DNA of 64,000 bases from Carallia brachiata (Eukaryota; Streptophyta; Magnoliopsida; Malpighiales; Rhizophoraceae), in assembly GCA_021464245.1 (NCBI GenBank), contig JADCRB010000114.1, positions 3,782,001 to 3,846,000 of the forward strand, given 5' to 3'. Below, piece by piece: positions 1 to 14,118 of the stretch (its first letter is position 1; each line of letters opens with the position of its first letter). A model generated the notes under the pieces. It saw only the letters and a list, made by a program, of their open reading frames with translations. It did no database searches and was not told the origin of the DNA. The position numbers and the translations under genes are program-made.

Positions 1-3000
1 AATAGATAAAGGTTAGTTGAGGAGTAATAAAATGAAAGGATAAAGGAAACTGTTAAATAATAATGACAAATAGTGAGGAAAAGTTAACATCTAAAAGAAT
101 GAAATTTTGTAAAAATATTCACGGAGGTCCGGAAGAAAAACTTTATGTGTGAATACTGTATATTAGCGGAGGCAAAAGATAATTTTTGTCACTTAAAAAA
201 CACTTCAATACTTAATTTTAAATTTTTATTTTAAAGATTTTGAGTTATAATTTAAAAGAGATAGTGTAAGATTTTATAGGAAGAGACAATTACTTTCATT
301 ATCTAACTTATTATGACCTATGGGTTTCTTGATAAAAAAAAACAAATAATTTTTAAAACGGTAGAATAGAAATTTATATCGACTCATAGGTTTTCCTGTA
401 ATGTATCTAGATTTGCCAATTGTCAAGGATACACAGACACAAATATAATTTAACACGAATTCGTAAAAAATGAGGATACAGATAAAACGTAGACATGACT
501 AAAATATATATATATATATATATAATATTTAAATATTAAAAATAAATTTAATATTTTTTCTACATATAATTTATAAATACTATTATTATGGTATTTTATG
601 ATGTAATTTTTATTTTGTTAAGAATTTTAAAAAATATTATGTATGTGTATATATATGTAACATAATATTTAAGAAAATAATTTTATGTGTACGTATATAT
701 ATGTACACACACGCACATACACACATCATACTTATTAAAAATATTAAATATGTGTATTGAAAATGCTCGACATACAAATAAAAAGTATCTGACATGCATC
801 TCATTTTTTTTTATTTTATTTGACACATTTTGAAATATTTAATAATATCAGTTATATCTTATATATACACAAACACACATATTTCAAAAGTGTCTGGCCT
901 TTACTTCATTCATTATTTTGCTATATATATAGTTCATTCATTGTCGTGGGTTGGTATTAAATATTGAACTTTCCCATTGAATCTGAAGGGACTTACTACC
1001 GCCAAGATATTTTCAACAAGGGCTTTGCGCTTCGAGTTTTCAACCTTTTGATACACGACAAAATTATAGCTTTACTATGTTGAATTCTGAGACGCGTTTG
1101 GCGTCGTTTTGGTGTCCATTGTTATAGAAATGAAACGATCTGCTTTCACTGTAAAAATACATAAAATATTTTGGACCAGAAAATTCTATCAGATAGCATA
1201 GAATATATATTGTGAATCTCAATGAATTTATATATATATATTCAAAATTTCGGTTACTGGCTAAAAGATTATATATGTTAAATTAGACCAATAAAATATA
1301 CAACAAAATAAAAGAATGTACAATCAATTATATTTTGACATTTTCATAACTTGTTGGCAAAAATCTCTTGTCGGTTACACATTTCATATTTTGATTGCAA
1401 GTTTACTAATTTTGGGTGTGAAACGAAAATTTTCAAAAAAAAAAAAAAAATTTTATTTAATAAGACCACATTTTGGATTTTTTTTTTTTTTTTTTTGTAA
1501 TTGTACGAGATGAATGAAACGTTTACAAGGTGCCGATCATATTAACATTCTTCTAAAATTGTTGTGATGTCACTACTGAAAAATTATATCGAAATATATA
1601 TTGAATTATATGTATTTTAAATTTAATATTGAAATTGAATGAAACAGGACTTAACTAATTTGCATTCTATTTGCATATTGAATTTTAATCGAATTTGAAT
1701 CAACTTCAAAACAATGCGGTGCTATGCTTAGATGCAACATAACTCGAAGACGAGAACACCAATTAGGGTGTGTTTATTTTGTGTAAAAAATTTTACACAA
1801 AAAAAATTTTATTCATTTTCTAGCCTTTGTTTCATATAAAATAAGTAGTCAACAAAAAATTTTAAAAAAAATTCTGGGATTTTCAATAAGTTATTTTACG
1901 CGAAAAACATAAAATATACTTTAAGTGAGCAATAAGAAAAAATTATTATTTTCACTATAAAAATTATTATCTACAAATATTTTATTTAAACAAATTATTT
2001 TTTAATAAAAAACATACTTTTACAATTTGTGGTCACGTCGTAGATTTCCAATTCTTTTATACAGGGGCACGATGTAATCATGTACAAGGAAAAGTTAATT
2101 GAGCTATCTAGCTAATACATGTCCCGAATAGTTTTTCCTTTCTTCAAATTACTCATTATTATTATTATTATTTATTTACCTGTCTCCTTTCATTATTTTC
2201 CTCTAGCTAATGCTGAGTTTAGTTATTTATGTTATTGTGACAAATAACTTAATTATTTACCATTTGATTATCTCAAAAGGGTCATATCCCTTAGCAAAAC
2301 TCCCAGACTATAAACCTTTTAAATTATGATTTTCAACAGCTCTGAGATGATAATTTTTTTTTTTTTTTATGCCTGAAAGAAAATAACCAAACAAAAACAA
2401 GCAAAAAAAAAAAAGAAAAAAAAAAAAAGATACTAAACGCTTGGGCTTCGAAGAGCCTATAATATCAGCTTGTAACACTGCGTCAAGACCTAGCGGAAGC
2501 GGCTGCCACATCTGAAGATTGGCAGCACTACCTGCTTCGAGGTTTGGCAGGAATTTTGTGCAAATTTGAGCGATGGGGTCGTTGTATTATGCAAAACGCA
2601 AGAAGCATAAGCGGTGTGCTGTGTTTGTGTATGCACGGGTGCCTGTGGCTTTTTCTTTGCTTACGAAACAAAATTGACTCTCGCTAAGGCTTCTCGATGC
2701 ATCTTGTCTTGTATTTAAAAATAATTCAAAAAAAAAAACTCATTCAACTAAATATGAATTTTCTTTTAAAACTGAATTTTAAATTTGAGTATCAGTTAAA
2801 ATTAATTAATAAATAAATAAATATTTTAACTTTATAAGAGTAATTTTAAAATAAAATAAAATAATGTGAACTATTAAATAATTAAATTTATATAAAAAAA
2901 ACATATAAAATTTTAAATTTCGTCAAATAAGATTACGCTGTCACTTAATATTGCTTAATCATCTGTTGGATTTTGAAATTTAAGTGAGAAAAATAGTTTT

Positions 3001-4020
3001 GAAAAAGAAAGTTGTGATAAATAAAATTATAAAAATTTACTATTTAAATATACAAGAAATATGTAAAAATAATAATAACAAATTGTATATTTAAATTGTA
3101 TGAAAAAATTAAAAAAAATATAATTAAAATTATAAAAGTATCTCTACAAATAATTATTTACTGCGCTTCAATTTTAGACAAAAGACAAGAATAAATTAAT
3201 ATAGAACAAAGTCAAGCCAACGACATCAGAAAACGATAAGATTGGGGCTAATTTGGTAATTTTAATTTTATACATTTTTATTTTTTATTTTTCTTTTCAA
3301 TTGATATTTAATATTTTTTTAATACATCAGATTATTTTTTTTTTCATACCTTTTTTTTTTTTACAGTTGCTAAATGTCGGAAAAAAAATTTTAGTAAGTT
3401 TTTTTGTCGTTTTCTTTTCTCACAGCCAAAACAAACACGCTGTAAGTATAACCTTTTTTTTTTTTTTTTTTTGTCAAAAACTGTAAGTATAACTTTCTAG
3501 GCTTATTATTGAAATATGTGTATATGTATATATATGTATATATGTGTGTGTGTGTGTGTGTGTAATGAACCACCATGGGAAGCATCCAAAAGGTTGTGGG
3601 GCAATGTTCCTGCTAACCATTTCCATCGCCTCTTAGAGCTATTATTGGTCTTATTAAATTCCCATTTCTCCTCTTCAAACAGTCAAAATGTCAAATGATT
3701 CATAAATTTGAGAAAGAAGTGTGGCCCCCTATCTCAAGCCAAGAAACAAAGTGAGGTCCACGCATCATTCCCCAACGCACTTTGATTAGATCCAAGAGCC
3801 GTGGCACACAGCCATCATAGATCGACGGCGATTATTGCTTCAGGGCCCACTTCAGCCAAAACTCGCAAATGGGATTTCTATTTCAACGATCCTGATTTAT
3901 TTTTTGCCTCATCGTGTGAATCCTTTGACATTTCTTGGCTTAAAACGTCCAAACCTGGAGTCAGATTCTGACAAAGAGTAGAACTCATAGGATTAAGATC
4001 AACAACTTCAGAGACCCAAA
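1..4020. other. AT-rich intergenic DNA, no gene seen
   Basis: I see no supportable gene here. The stretch is AT-rich with many poly-A and poly-T runs, an alternating TA tract near 506-525, a CA-rich patch near 703-725, and a compound TA/TG microsatellite at about 3519-3563. The segment 3700-4080 is more balanced in composition and probably holds the promoter and leader of the zinc-finger gene that follows. Short ORFs in this region are low-complexity translations. Confidence 0.6.
3519..3563. repeat. Compound (TA)n/(TG)n microsatellite
   Basis: Alternating TATATG-type repeats run into an uninterrupted TG dinucleotide tract of about nine to ten units. It is a simple sequence repeat and likely length-polymorphic. 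It lies about 500 bp upstream of the STOP-type gene. Confidence 0.85.
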
Positions 4021-4081
4021 AGCCCACTTCTCAGTAGCCTACCCAAATTCTGCTTTTTGCTTGCGACGCCGCTGCAAATAT

Positions 4082-5214
4082 ATGCAATCGGAAATGTCAA
4101 GTATCGGCGAGTCTCGTCGGATCCCGAGGGAATATTCCGCTCCGGTGGGGAACGCGGACCCTCGGGTCCCACTTCTTAACCTGTCGAATGTCCGGACAAG
4201 GATGGATTCGCTGCAGCGCTTCCTGTCGGAATCGGTCAACAGCAACAAAGTAATCGGCAAAGACCAGATGGACTTGGTCTCCGCCGAGATCTCCTCCGCC
4301 ATCCAGCAAATCATCGTGAACGGCGCCGCGCTTCTCGCCTGCTCCCAAGCACCGGAACTTCCGGCCGCCGCTAAACCAGCGGAGAAACCCTCGGAACCGC
4401 CTGATCTGAAAGTCTCGTCAAAACCCCCTCAGTACTCCAATCTGAAGGCGGAGGAGAGAGGGGAATCCGATGATGACGGAGACTGCGACGTCGTGGAGCT
4501 GGACGCCGTGGAGTTGTTAGCCGAGCACGCGCACTTCTGCGAGATTTGCGGGAAGGGGTTCAAACGAGACGCGAATCTGAGGATGCACATGCGGGCGCAC
4601 GGGAACCAATTCAAGACGCCGGAGGCGCTGGCCAAGCCGTACTGCGAACCGGTCACCGCCCTAAAACGCGGTTCTCGTGCCCGTTCGACGGCTGCAACAG
4701 GAACAAGAAGCACAAGAAGTTCAGGCCGTTGAAATCGGTGATATGCGTGAGGAACCACTTCAAGAGGAGCCACTGCCCCAAGATGTACTCTTGTAACCGC
4801 TGCAACAAGAAGAGCTTCTCGGTGGTGGCGGACTTGAAGAGCCACCTGAAGCATTGCGGGGAGTCCAGGTGGAAGTGCTCCTGCGGGACTAGCTTCTCCA
4901 GGAAAGATAAGTTGTTCGGCCACATGGCCTTGTTCGAAGGCCACATGCCCGCGGTCGTCGCTGGCGAGGAGGAGTACGAGGAGGAGAAGGGTAAGAGCAC
5001 GGTGGTCGCCACCGAAGCTGTGAACATGGATGAGGATAAAGTGGAGGAATTCGTCATGATAAAGGGGGAGGAATTTTGTGAGAATTCGACGGATAATACT
5101 TTTTTCGAGGGACTGCTAGATGGGTTTGGTTCCATGGATGGTTATTGTTTGCAGGATATGCTGGAATCTCCTGGTAACAGTTGGCCCGGCGGTTTTGGAA
5201 TGGAGGGGTTTTAA
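4082..5214 (+). CDS. STOP2: STOP1/STOP2-type C2H2 zinc-finger transcription factor (one-base frameshift)
   Basis: This is an intronless gene for a nuclear C2H2 factor of the SENSITIVE TO PROTON RHIZOTOXICITY family, which in Arabidopsis controls low-pH and aluminium tolerance genes. The ATG at 4082 is the first in frame; a second at 4094 is possible. The N-terminal half has a helical segment containing [18 protein letters not shown]. Four fingers follow: [21 protein letters not shown] (about residues 152-172), then [15 protein letters not shown] with a distant H-H pair, then [18 protein letters not shown], then [16 protein letters not shown]. The C terminus is acidic. The frame shifts between fingers 1 and 2, at 4661-4668, consistent with one missing base in or next to a run of four A. 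With one base added the protein is about 377 aa, nearer my memory of Arabidopsis STOP2 (about 370) than STOP1 (about 500). The symbol is therefore tentative between these two paralogues. The frameshift may be a sequence error. Confidence 0.85.
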
Positions 5215-8200
5215 GTTATTGGCCCGTGATGCTGTTTCTCTGAGATATAGTTTACTTTGATGATGACGATGATGCTGTTCTTGCTGTTGTTGGGTTTATG
5301 TACAAATTTGTATTCTTTATAATAACACGAGGTTTATCACCCACTTATTTGTAGTTTAGGACTTTTGTCTCTTTATCATTTCTGTTTTCTGACATAGAAT
5401 GAAGGTTATCTTTTTTGGGGTTTGTTTTTGATTAACTTTATTTAGGCTCATTCTAGTCCACTTAGATCGGTTGTTTTTAGTTGTAGATTGTATGTTTGCC
5501 TGTGTTAGTGATCGAAGTTCTAACTCAATTTTGAGGAAGTTGAAAGTGAAGGCTGTGGGATTGAGTAAGAATTTTGTAGCTGATACTGGAAGTGGTAGAT
5601 CACCATAAAGGCATCAGCTTTTATTGAAATTTTGCCTCAAGTCATAGACAACTTTTCTGATTTTGTTGTCCATTCGACCAAAACTTTTCCTTCTCGGCAG
5701 GTTGATTTCAAAGAAAAGGTAATTGGATAATTGGGATTTCTAGATATTATGCTTCATATGTGAGGGATTAGATAAGAGTCGCAATTCTGAAATTTTGTTG
5801 TTGGAAGGCTTGGAAGATGCTGATATTGACAGGAAGTGTGCATTCGGTGAATTCCCTCCCTTTTTCTTCGATTAGGTTAATGGAAGAATGCAACTGCTTG
5901 CCCTTTTAGCTCAGCTTCATAAAGCACTACAAGTTGCCTGGCCAATTGCCATAATTCTTGAGGTCCGCGAGTGCAAATGGAAAAAGATGATTTGATTGCC
6001 AAGTCCATTTTGGTTATAACCAGAATGTTGGTTGGTGAAAGAACGGTTTTTCGTAGTGATCGCTTTTGTAATGTTGGCTATATAAAAAACAGAAAAGCTA
6101 CGATTGGCTATAAAAAAAGGTTAGGTTGGGGATGAAGGTGCTTGATTGTGTTTTGTTTGCTTGCAACTCCTGCGGCAAAAGGAAACAGAGGGCATCATTT
6201 TTTTGTGCCGTAAGGAATATAAGCCATTATTATTCCACATTATTCATTAAAAAGCACATATCCTGAGTATCATCATTTGGTATAAGACCTTTCAAATACC
6301 ATTCAATCCCTGCGGGATCGAAATCATGAGCTTCCCCTAAGACCTCTAAAAGAAAATCCGATGTAATTAGAAAGTCCTTAATTCGTGCAAGAAATCCGGT
6401 CTCCATTAGGAAGCCTAGCATTATATTTGTAGCGGCAACCACCCGTATATAAGAAGACAAGCCTTCCAATTGCCTATATATATAAGCACCGCCCAGCTAG
6501 AGTCATAGGAACACGTAACAATTTTTGCAAAGAGTTCTTCTACTGATTTTGATAATAGTAAAGTAGATATACAGTACATTTAACTATATTTAATAAAATT
6601 ATTTTTTTTTCTAAATCTAAATATAAAATAATTTATATCACTTTGATCTGATTTTAATCTCATTTAAGAAACTCCTCCTAATATTTCTCTTTCGGAAAAA
6701 TATGCTCTCACCTTTGCGCGCTGAAAGCCTCGTCTGCCGGCATTGGTGTTGGTTCTCCATTCCTTAGACCAACCTCAGGTTCAACGTTTCCTCTCAAAAT
6801 CAGTAAAAGTTAATGCCGTCCAGAAACGTGGCTAATAGGAAAACAATTAAAGTAAGCAAGAAGACATTTAAAAAAGGGAACCATAATAAGGGCCAAAAAA
6901 AAAAAAAAAAAAGAAAGTCAAGGTGGCAAATTTGGAGACCTCAATTGCCAAAATAAGTTTAAATTACACACTTTTGAATTGATCTACCAACCAGCACAAC
7001 TCAGCGTGCGAGGATAAGAGAGTTCCCGAGACGGAGCTAACACTGGCATGTGAATGCGTCCAATGGTACATCTGTGTAATTTGTTAGTCGTAAATAATAG
7101 CAATATATAAGTGGTTGTTAATGGAATCATGTGATTCAGGTCAAATACTCAAATCTCCAGGAGAAGCCAATATTCTTGATTAAAGAATTTGTGGGGAGCT
7201 GCAGATTTGTGCTCCAAACAGCCCCTGCACTTTCTCAATTTCTTTGATATTTTATTGAAACATACATGAGTAATTAAATCCAAAACAATGGGCTTTCAAA
7301 ATTTTGTCCCACTTTTTTCTTTTTCGCTCCATTGTCTTTATTTATCACCGCGGTCTCTTACCTTTTACATCTTTTAAGCTTGCTTGCTAGCACCCCTCGG
7401 TTCCTTCAGCGGTGGTCTCTGCGAATGCAGCCACTCGTTCATGGCAGTTTATCTGCTTCCTGGGGAACACTGACACAAGGCATGATCTGTTTCAATTCTG
7501 ATTCATCGATTTCGGTTGCAAGGTTTTGTGTCCGAACCAAACTAGCAGATGGCAGTTCAATTTGGCTTGAGTTTGAACCGCGTTTCGATTCTAATTCCGA
7601 TTTAGTTGAAGATTTTGGTTCGATTCAAGTATAAGTTACTGTTCAGTTCAATTTTTAGTTTGTCCGGTTTAAAATTTTTTAGTTCAGACCAATTATTCCG
7701 CTCCAATTACATTTTTAATGAAAAAATAGAATAGGGTAGATGGACCGCCACATTGTACATAGCGACGGGGGCAGTGGGCCTTGCACACAAAAAGCAACTT
7801 TACTTTCTTTTTTTTTTTTTTTTTTTGTTTGAAAAGTATAAGACATAAAATAAATAGTGTAGAATGTGCAACAACTATCGAAACGTGCAAACACCCATCA
7901 TACAATGCGCAAAATATTACTTGCTGCATATTGTATAATACTACTTGTATGTTCAATCTAATTTGTTGCATATCATATTTTTTAAAAATATATGTATTTT
8001 TTTTTACCCACAAGTCCCACGGACCCATATTCTTCCCGTCAAACCCTTCTTATCCACCTATTCGAACTCTAAAAAAATGAATAATTTAAATTTTAAAACG
8101 CTTGTGTAAATGAAAAATAATAAAAAAATTAAAAAATAAATGGTTAGAACTTAATTAAACTTTAATTAAGATCCCAACTTACCCTTTAAGAATATAGAGG

Positions 8201-9841
8201 AATTAAAACCTATGTAATTTTTTTATTGTAATTTATGAAATCCTATACTTACCTCTGTTATTCAAACTCTATCACGCTTAAGGGGTGTTTAGTTTTACTG
8301 TTACTGATTATTGTGAATTTTTTATTGTTATTGTTGATTGCTAATTATTATTTTTTGTTGTTGTTGCTAATGAATAAAATAAAACTATAGCGTTTAATTA
8401 AATAAACACTAATTTTACTCACTAAACAATAAAATGACTATTTTAAGCATTATTTTTGTTTTATTATAATAGTTAATCTTTTTATTTGTAGTTAATCAAA
8501 ATTGGTCTCATAAAAAAATATCTTATATATTTATAAACAAATATTTATTAAATATATGGCTTGAAAATAACTATAATTTACACATTAAAAAATTTATTTT
8601 TCCTTTATAAATTTTAATGTTTGAGAAAAATAAAATTAATTTTATATATTCAAATTAGTATTTACATAGATTTGAGCCAAAAAAAAAAAAAAAAAGGGTC
8701 AAGTCCTTTAGTGGCATATAATTCTTTTTTTGATTTTTTCTTTTTGTTTTCAAAAATAAGAAATAATAGTTTTCCATTAAAGAAATCATATTTAAATATC
8801 TGGTGGGGCCCTCCATTTGCTTCAATGCATTCACAATACGCTTTACTCGAGTCCTTTCCAATAACAATTTTTTGACTAAGACAAGAGGCGGTAACGAAAG
8901 TGTTCATAGCAAGGGATAATTTTGTAATTACGTAATCTCATCAATCTTGTCCACCTAGTTGGACTCGTGTATCAATTGCTTTTTCAATCAATTATTTTTG
9001 AAGGCATCTATTAGTGATCTGATAAAAAACTTAATTAGTAAATTTTTATTTTTTAGATCAATAACAGTGATAACAACTCCCAAACACAAAACTAAATACT
9101 CCTTTAATCTGACTCTCTTAGGTACTCATTTCAATTGTGGCAATACCTTCGGTTGTGAAATCGTAATCACTGTCCTCACAATACTTACAAGTCAACTTTT
9201 GTTCTTCCAATATTACTAGGCATGCTTGTGCCTCAACCAAATCAGGGGACAAATTAAAAATGAGTCTCATCAAGGATGTTATTTCTAGCACTAAAGATTT
9301 GTTAAATGGTAATGGTTAAAATAGTAGCTACTAGGACATGTTTGGTGATGAGAGCAAGGATTAGAAATGTCTTATTATACTGCATCCTTTACTTAAGATT
9401 TTCAAAAGAAAGTGTTAATAACTATCAAGCTCTTCATTTAGGCCAGTTTGTTTTTCATTCTATAGGTAGAAAAAGAATTAAAATTCTAATTATTACCATA
9501 ATTATTATTCTATCAATTCCTCACTATTTTTTTTTTATGCTTTCTTTCTCTACACTTTTTCACTTATTCAAATAACTTATTTTCATCACTACTTTTTCTC
9601 TTACAAATTACTATTTATTTTCTTTTTCTACACTTTTTTTCTCACAACTTTTTCTACTTATCCAAACAATTTATTTTTCTCATTATTGTTTCCCTCACAA
9701 ATTACTATTCATTTTTCTTTCTCTACACTTTTTTCACTTATTCAAATAATTTATTTTCTTCGTCACTTTCTTTCTCATTTCTTTTTTTTTTCCACACCTT
9801 TCCTCTCAATCCAAGCACACTATAAGCTTCATGACCTTAAA
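5215..9841. other. Intergenic region between the STOP-type gene and the copia element
   Basis: The first few hundred bases are the likely 3' UTR. I find no gene with support beyond that. About 7480-7700 is rich in GGTTCGATT-like motifs, the kind often found in decayed transposon ends. About 8284-8400 resembles the left part of the MITE at 25.1 kb (shared TACTGTTACTGATTA). About 9535-9800 is a pyrimidine-rich, degenerate tandem repeat. Remaining ORFs are short and unsupported. Confidence 0.5.
9535..9800. repeat. Degenerate pyrimidine-rich tandem repeat
   Basis: Three to four diverged copies of a unit built around TTTCTCTACACTTTTT, CACTTATTCAAATAA and CACAAATTACTATT recur at roughly 70-100 bp spacing just left of the copia element. 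It may be part of an older MITE-like sequence that begins near 9440. No clean termini were found. Confidence 0.55.
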
Positions 9842-9846
9842 TACTA

Positions 9847-10097
9847 TGTTGAATAAATGGATAACCTGGGTTAGTTTGTATTCTCCTAATTTATAACTAA
9901 TTTGTTTTTTATTGTTCCAGAATGTGGTTCCACTTTCCTAATATTTAGGAGGCACTTTAGGCTAACGGGTAATGGGTAGTTGGTATTTTTCCTTTTTAAA
10001 TTGATGTACTGCCTATTTAATGGGGTTGTTGATTGATGCTTATGTGTTGAATGAAGTCAATTTTTCCTCTCCAGAAACTTGTTTTTAGTTTACAATA
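9847..10097 (+). repeat. 5' LTR of the copia element
   Basis: The 251-bp direct repeat starts TGTTGAATAAATGG and pairs with the LTR at 14130. Its 3' terminus reads ACAATA where the 3' LTR has ACAACA, so the canonical CA end has mutated to TA. The 5-bp duplication TACTA precedes it. Confidence 0.93.
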
Positions 10098-10098
10098 G

Positions 10099-10111
10099 TG
10101 GTATTAGAGCC
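10099..10111 (+). other. Primer-binding site (initiator tRNA-Met type)
   Basis: TGGTATTAGAGCC lies one base after the 5' LTR. Plant copia elements typically carry TGGTATCAGAGC, complementary to the 3' region of initiator tRNA-Met; this copy differs by one C-to-T change. Confidence 0.85.
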
Positions 10112-10178
10112 ACACACCACACACACACACAACAAAACACTACTCTTTATTGATTTTTGGCAGTAACAAAAGAAGGAG

Positions 10179-11160
10179 ATGACCTCGGAAACTTTTGTCC
10201 AACCAGCAATTCTATGTTTTGATGGACACTATGATCAATGGTCAATGCTAATGAAAAATTTCTTACAATCCAAAGAGTACCGGAATGCAGTAGAATTGGT
10301 GTCGTAAAATTAAAATTGTGTGTAGTTTTGCCTGCAACATAAGAGGCAAATTTGGAAGCACTCTAATTGAATAATCTCAAGGCCAAAAATTATCTTTTTC
10401 AAGCAATTGATCGTTCAATTTTAGAGACTATTCTTTGCAAAGATACCTCCAAGCATATTTGGGACTCTATGGAGAAGAAGTGCCAAGGCACAACAAGAGT
10501 AAAGAGGCAGCAGCTTCAAACTATTCATTCATAGTTTGAAATGCTACAGATGAAATCAGGAGAGTCAATCACAGAATAATTGTCAAGGACAATCGCAATT
10601 GTCAATCAAATGTGAGTCCTCAGCAACAAGACTGATGATGTCACCATAATAGAGAAGATTCTTTGCTCTTTGACACCAAAACTTAATTTTATTATCTATT
10701 CTATAGAAGAATCTCATGTTATTGAAAAGCTTTCAATTGATAAATTGCAAAGCTCTTTGCTGGTTCATGAACAGAAGTTCAAGAAACAAGAGACTAAGGA
10801 ACAAGCATTAAAGTCGTCCATTGAGAACCCCAATTCATCATCCAGTAATGGAGGATGAGGATGAGGAAGAGTACGTGGACAAGGAAGAGGCAGAGGTAGA
10901 GGAAACAATAATTGTAGAACTTACAACCAAAAAATTTTGAAGAAAATTAAGGTTAGGAATTTCAAAGAAGAAGAAAAGGACGTGGACGTGGAGGCCACCA
11001 TTCAACTGGTTATAAACCAAAGTCGGTAGACAAATCAAATGTGGAGTGCTACAGGTGTCACAAGTATGGCTATTACAAGTCAAAATGTCGTACTAATTTA
11101 AATACACTAAGTGTGGAGAGAACTAACTTTGCAAAAGAGGAAGATGAAATATCTCTTTTG
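10179..11160 (+). pseudogene. Copia gag remnant with degenerate zinc knuckle
   Basis: Translation from the ATG at 10179 gives MTSETFVQPAILCFDGHYDQ, the usual start of plant copia gag, and then meets a stop. Reading in other frames recovers typical gag stretches such as LKAKNYLFQAIDRSILETIL and KHIWDSMEKKCQGTTRVKRQ. A zinc knuckle at about 11043-11090 reads CYRCHKYGYYKSKC: the three cysteines are kept but the conserved His is Tyr. Multiple stops and frameshifts make this non-functional. Confidence 0.85.
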
Positions 11161-14060
11161 ATGGTGTGCCACTTGAAAGAGGAAACCCGACCAAATATGT
11201 AGTATTTAGATATTGGTTGCAGCAATCAAATGTGTGGTGACAAGCAAATGTTCTCTGATTTGGATGAATCTTATCTTAACAATGTGAAGTTTGGGTATAA
11301 TTCCACTGGGAAGAGGGAAAGGAACAATCCATACGAAAGAAAATGTTACACAAATTGTTACAAATGTTCTTTACGTCCCTGAGTTACAAACTAACTTGTT
11401 GAGTGCTAACCAACTACAAGAAAAGGGATATGAAATCTCCATAAAAAGGGAGTTTACAAAACAAAAGATGAAAAATTGGTTTGACTGCCCAAGTTAACAT
11501 GTCAGAGAATAGACTATTTCCTTTATTTCTCCATAATTCTACTCATGCTTGTTTCTTAGCAAGAGTAAAGGAGGCATGGTTATTGCATTTTTGTTATAGG
11601 CATCTTAACTTTGGTAGGCTGAAAATTCTACAGTAAAAGAAGATGGTGACAAGTATTCCTCAAATCACAGCTCCTTCCCAAGTTTGTGAAGAATGTGTTC
11701 TCAGTAAACTACACCGAAATCAATTTCCATATGAAAAATCTGCAGAGCAAAGAACATATTAGAGCTTGTTCATTTCGATATTTATGGACCAATTAATCCA
11801 GCTTCCAATGGAGGTAAAAGATATATAATTACCTTCATTAACGATTTTAGTCAAAAGATTTGGATCTATTTTTTGCAGGAAAAATCTGAAGCCTTTGAAG
11901 CTTTTAAAAGCTTTAAAGCACTTGTTGAAAAGGAAGTTGGTAGCTGAATTCAAGTGCTTCGCACTGATCGCGGAGAGTACCATTCTCATGAATTTGACAA
12001 TTTTGTGAGACCTATGGAATCAACATGCAATTTATAATAGCTTACATGCCTCAACAGAACAACGTCTGCGAGAGGAAGAATTGCACTATTCTAAACATGT
12101 TGCAGAGCCTTTTGAAAAGTAGAAATGTTCCCAAAAGTTTTTTGCTCGAAGCTATCAAATAGAGTAGTCATATTTTGAATAGAAGTTCCACACTTACTGC
12201 TCAAAAAATGACATCAGAGGAAGCATAGAGCGAACGAAGACCGGTTGTCAGCTGTAATGTTATTTTTGTTGACGATCAAACCTATCCATGGCAAGAAAAA
12301 GGCGTTGGAGGACATATTCCAATAGATTTTGATGATGATGATGCTAAAGTGCAGCAGCCCAACACACTCCCAAGATGTCCCAGAAGATGTTCAAGTATCA
12401 CCATCAAGGAAGGAGGAAGAACAACGGCCGCAACGTCTTAAAAGAAGACTAGCATAGATTTATGATTATGAGGTAACCAGAATTAATCAATCTAAAGACC
12501 CATTTACACATTTTGCTCTATTTTTTGATTGTGATCCTACAGTTTTTAAAGAAGTAGTCAAAGATTCAAAATGACAAAAGGCAATGGATGAAGAAATTGC
12601 AGCCTTTGAAAGAAACAATACTTGGGAGTTGACTAATCTTTCAAAAGGGCACACAACAATCAATGTTAAGTAGGTGTACAAGACAAAGTTGAACAAAAAT
12701 GATGAAGTTAACAAGTATAAGGCACGCTTAGTAGCCAAAGGCTATAAGCAAGAGTTAGTGTAGATTACAAAGAAGTCTTTGCTCCTGTTGCACGACATGA
12801 TATGATCAGATTGGTGATTGCATTGGCGGCTCAAAATTCATGGCCTATCTTCCAATTAGACTTGAAATCTGCCTTTTTACATTGGGACTTGCAAGAACAG
12901 GTATTTGTTGAACAACCTTCTAGTTATGTGAAGCTCAGAAGTGAGAATAAGGTATACAAATTGAAAAAGGCGTTATATGGGCTAAAACAAGCTCCACGTG
13001 TTTGGTATAGCCATATTGATGCTTTTTTTTTTTTTAAGGAAGGCTTCGAAAAATGTCCATATGAGTATACACTTTTATTAAAATGGGTGATGGAGGAAAG
13101 ATGCTCATTGTGTGTCTATATGTGGACGATCTTATTTTCACCAAGAATGATAGTGTCATGTTTGACAAATTCAAAAAATCTATGATGGTTAAATTAGATA
13201 TGTTTGGTCTTGGTATGATGCATTATTTCTTGGGCATTGAAGTGGTGCAATCTGCAGTTGGGATTTTTATTTCTCAACAGAAATATGTTCAAAAAAATTT
13301 GGATAGATTTCAAATGAAGAATTGTATTTTAGTGAGCACACCAATTGAATTTGATTTGAAGCTCTCAAAAGATTCTGAGGGATGAAAGGTGGACAACAGT
13401 CTTTATAAGCAAATTGTGGGAAGCTTGAAGTATTTGAGTGCAACATGACCTAATAATGCATGTTGTAAGTCTCATTAGCTGATACATGGAATGTCCAAAG
13501 GAGATACACCTTCAAGGAGCAAAAAGAATCTGATACTGCAAGTTACAACCAGTTATGGGTTGTTTTACAAGAAGGAGAAAAGTTAGATTTATTTGATTTT
13601 ACTGACAGCGACTATGTTGGAGATCAAGATAATAGAAGAAGCACTTCAGAGCATGTCTTTATGATGGTTCAGAGGCTGTTTCATGGTCCTCCAAGAAGCA
13701 ACCAATTGGCACTCTATCAACAACGGAAGCTGAGTTTATAGCTACAACCTCATGCACAACACAAGCTATTTAGCTACAGAAGATTCTTGAATATCTTCAG
13801 TTCAAGCAATGAGGAGCTACTTCAATCTTTTGTGACAGCAGTTCAGCAATCAAACTCTCCAAAAACCCAGTTCTACATGGTAAAAGGAAGCACATAGATT
13901 TGAAGTACCACTTCCTAAGGGATCACAACAAGGACAAAGTGATTGTTCTTATCTTCTACAGAAGTGAATACCAAGTTGCTGACATATTTACCAAATCCCT
14001 CAAATTGCTAATGTTTCTAAAACTGAGGAGTTTATTTGGTGTTTGCTTGATAAATAATTC
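11161..14060 (+). pseudogene. Copia pol remnant (protease, integrase, RT, RNase H)
   Basis: The domains appear in copia order. A protease-like site near 11206 reads LDIGCSNQMCG, with Ile replacing the Thr/Ser of the usual D-T/S-G. A pre-integrase and integrase core lies at about 11580-12130, including FDIYGPINPASNGGKRYIIT and TDRGEYHSHEF. Reverse transcriptase spans about 12560-13385, with QLDLKSAFLHW, KALYGLKQAPRVWY and, after a frameshift, the YVDD catalytic box at about 13119. RNase H spans about 13590-14040, with TEAEFIA and HGKRKHIDLKYH. Stops and frameshifts separate the blocks. The RT portion is the best preserved. Confidence 0.9.
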
Positions 14061-14118
14061 AATTTGAGGGAGGAAAGTATTCTCTTTGTTTTAAACTGAT
14101 TATTTATGACATCAGTTT

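Noticed and set aside
6230..6469. Minus-strand ORF of 79 aa with varied amino-acid composition
   Set aside because: Its start is TTG rather than ATG, it matches no family that I recognise, and neighbouring exons are absent. It could be an exon of an unknown gene, but that cannot be supported.
7332..7634. Plus-strand ORF of 100 aa
   Set aside because: Its second half comes from GGTTCGATT-type repeats of the decayed transposon type, and no motif or splice structure supports it.
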